From Ignavibacteriota bacterium (GTDB taxonomy: Bacteria > Bacteroidota > Ignavibacteria > Tepidaquicellales > Tepidaquicellaceae): a stretch of 6,153 nt of DNA. Positions within the stretch are counted from its first letter, which is position 1; every line of letters starts with the position of its first letter. The DNA lies in contig PMIW01000030.1 in the NCBI GenBank assembly GCA_003158365.1, positions 1 through 6,153 of the forward strand, given 5' to 3'. Positions 6,064-6,153 of the stretch are shown here, one piece after another. The position numbers were made by a program, and so were the translations under genes. The notes beneath the pieces were generated by a model that was not told the DNA's origin, made no database searches, and worked only from the letters and a program-made list of their open reading frames with translations.

Positions 6064-6099
6064 TGCAAATAAAAAAGCCGTTCATCTCTGAACGGCTTT
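6064..6099 (-). terminator. Rho-independent terminator of the upstream minus-strand gene
   Basis: On the minus strand the stem AAGCCGTTCA / TGAACGGCTT (10 bp, 6075-6084 with 6089-6098) closes a GAGA tetraloop and is followed by TTTTTTATTTGC, of which the first two T's also pair. The stem has a GC-rich base and the U-tract is on the minus-strand side only. It sits about 30 bases after the stop codon at 6130. It ends transcription of the neighbour at the right edge and separates it from the large gene. Confidence 0.9.
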
Positions 6100-6129
6100 A
6101 AGTAATTTATAACGCGATTTTTTCGGTTT

Positions 6130-6153
6130 TTATTTTATAAGAACCATTCTCAT
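6130..6153 (-). CDS. C-terminal end of an upstream gene, tail MRMVLIK (5' part outside window)
   Basis: On the minus strand the last bases read as M-R-M-V-L-I-K followed by TAA (6130-6132). Only seven residues are visible, and the frame is chosen because it ends in a stop just before a strong terminator. Tails of the form K-M-V-L-[IL]-K are characteristic of type IX secretion C-terminal sorting domains (the last strand of the Por/T9SS domain) in Bacteroidota and Ignavibacteria. If correct, the neighbour is another secreted surface protein. Identity of the rest of the gene cannot be known from this window, and seven residues are weak evidence by themselves. Confidence 0.6.
   Translation of the reverse strand: MRMVLIK

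Noticed and set aside
1..6153. tRNA, rRNA, insertion sequence or attachment site
   Set aside because: No cloverleaf-like segment, rRNA signature, transposase frame, terminal inverted repeat with target duplication or integrase was found on either strand.

Overview
The window is almost entirely one very large minus-strand gene. It starts at 5517 and is still open at base 1, giving 1839 codons with no stop, so its 3' end lies outside the window. The product is a secreted, modular surface or extracellular protein. In order it has a signal peptide, a long right-handed beta-helix module rich in Tyr, Thr and Asn that closes on a DMGADE motif, an Ig-like domain, a Lys/Glu-rich segment, a second beta-helix module that closes on DIGADE, a fibronectin-III-like domain, a beta-sandwich-like segment, and two dockerin-type calcium loops at the cut end. 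I see no convincing catalytic site. The layout suggests adhesion, matrix or polysaccharide binding, or cell-surface scaffolding rather than a known enzyme.

The right 636 bp is AT-rich and mostly non-coding. At the far right edge (6130-6153, minus strand) are the last seven codons and the stop of another gene, with the tail MRMVLIK. This resembles the end of a type IX secretion (Por) C-terminal sorting domain. A clean rho-independent terminator follows it (6064-6099, minus strand). About 550 bp of AT-rich spacer then leads to the large gene. The spacer holds nested inverted repeats, a small GC-richer hairpin, a weak promoter candidate, and no Shine-Dalgarno sequence before the ATG. The terminator and the long spacer suggest the large gene is transcribed separately from its upstream neighbour.

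The organism is most likely a member of the Bacteroidota/Chlorobiota (FCB) group, and the style points to Ignavibacteria or a relative. The reasons are the low-GC coding sequence, the absence of a Shine-Dalgarno sequence, beta-helix modules ending in D(I/M)GADE, an FN3 domain followed by a dockerin-like pair, and the type IX-like tail of the neighbour. This placement comes from recognised sequence style and has not been tested by a database search.

The points most worth a second look are: (i) the two beta-helix modules share an entry motif and an exit motif about 1 kb of residues apart, so they look like an internal duplication; (ii) the first module carries about 13 imperfect repeats of roughly 33 residues with an unusual tyrosine-dense strand; (iii) a charged segment of about 90 residues appears to be inserted into the entry of the second module; and (iv) the protein ends in a dockerin-like pair rather than showing a type IX tail within the window.
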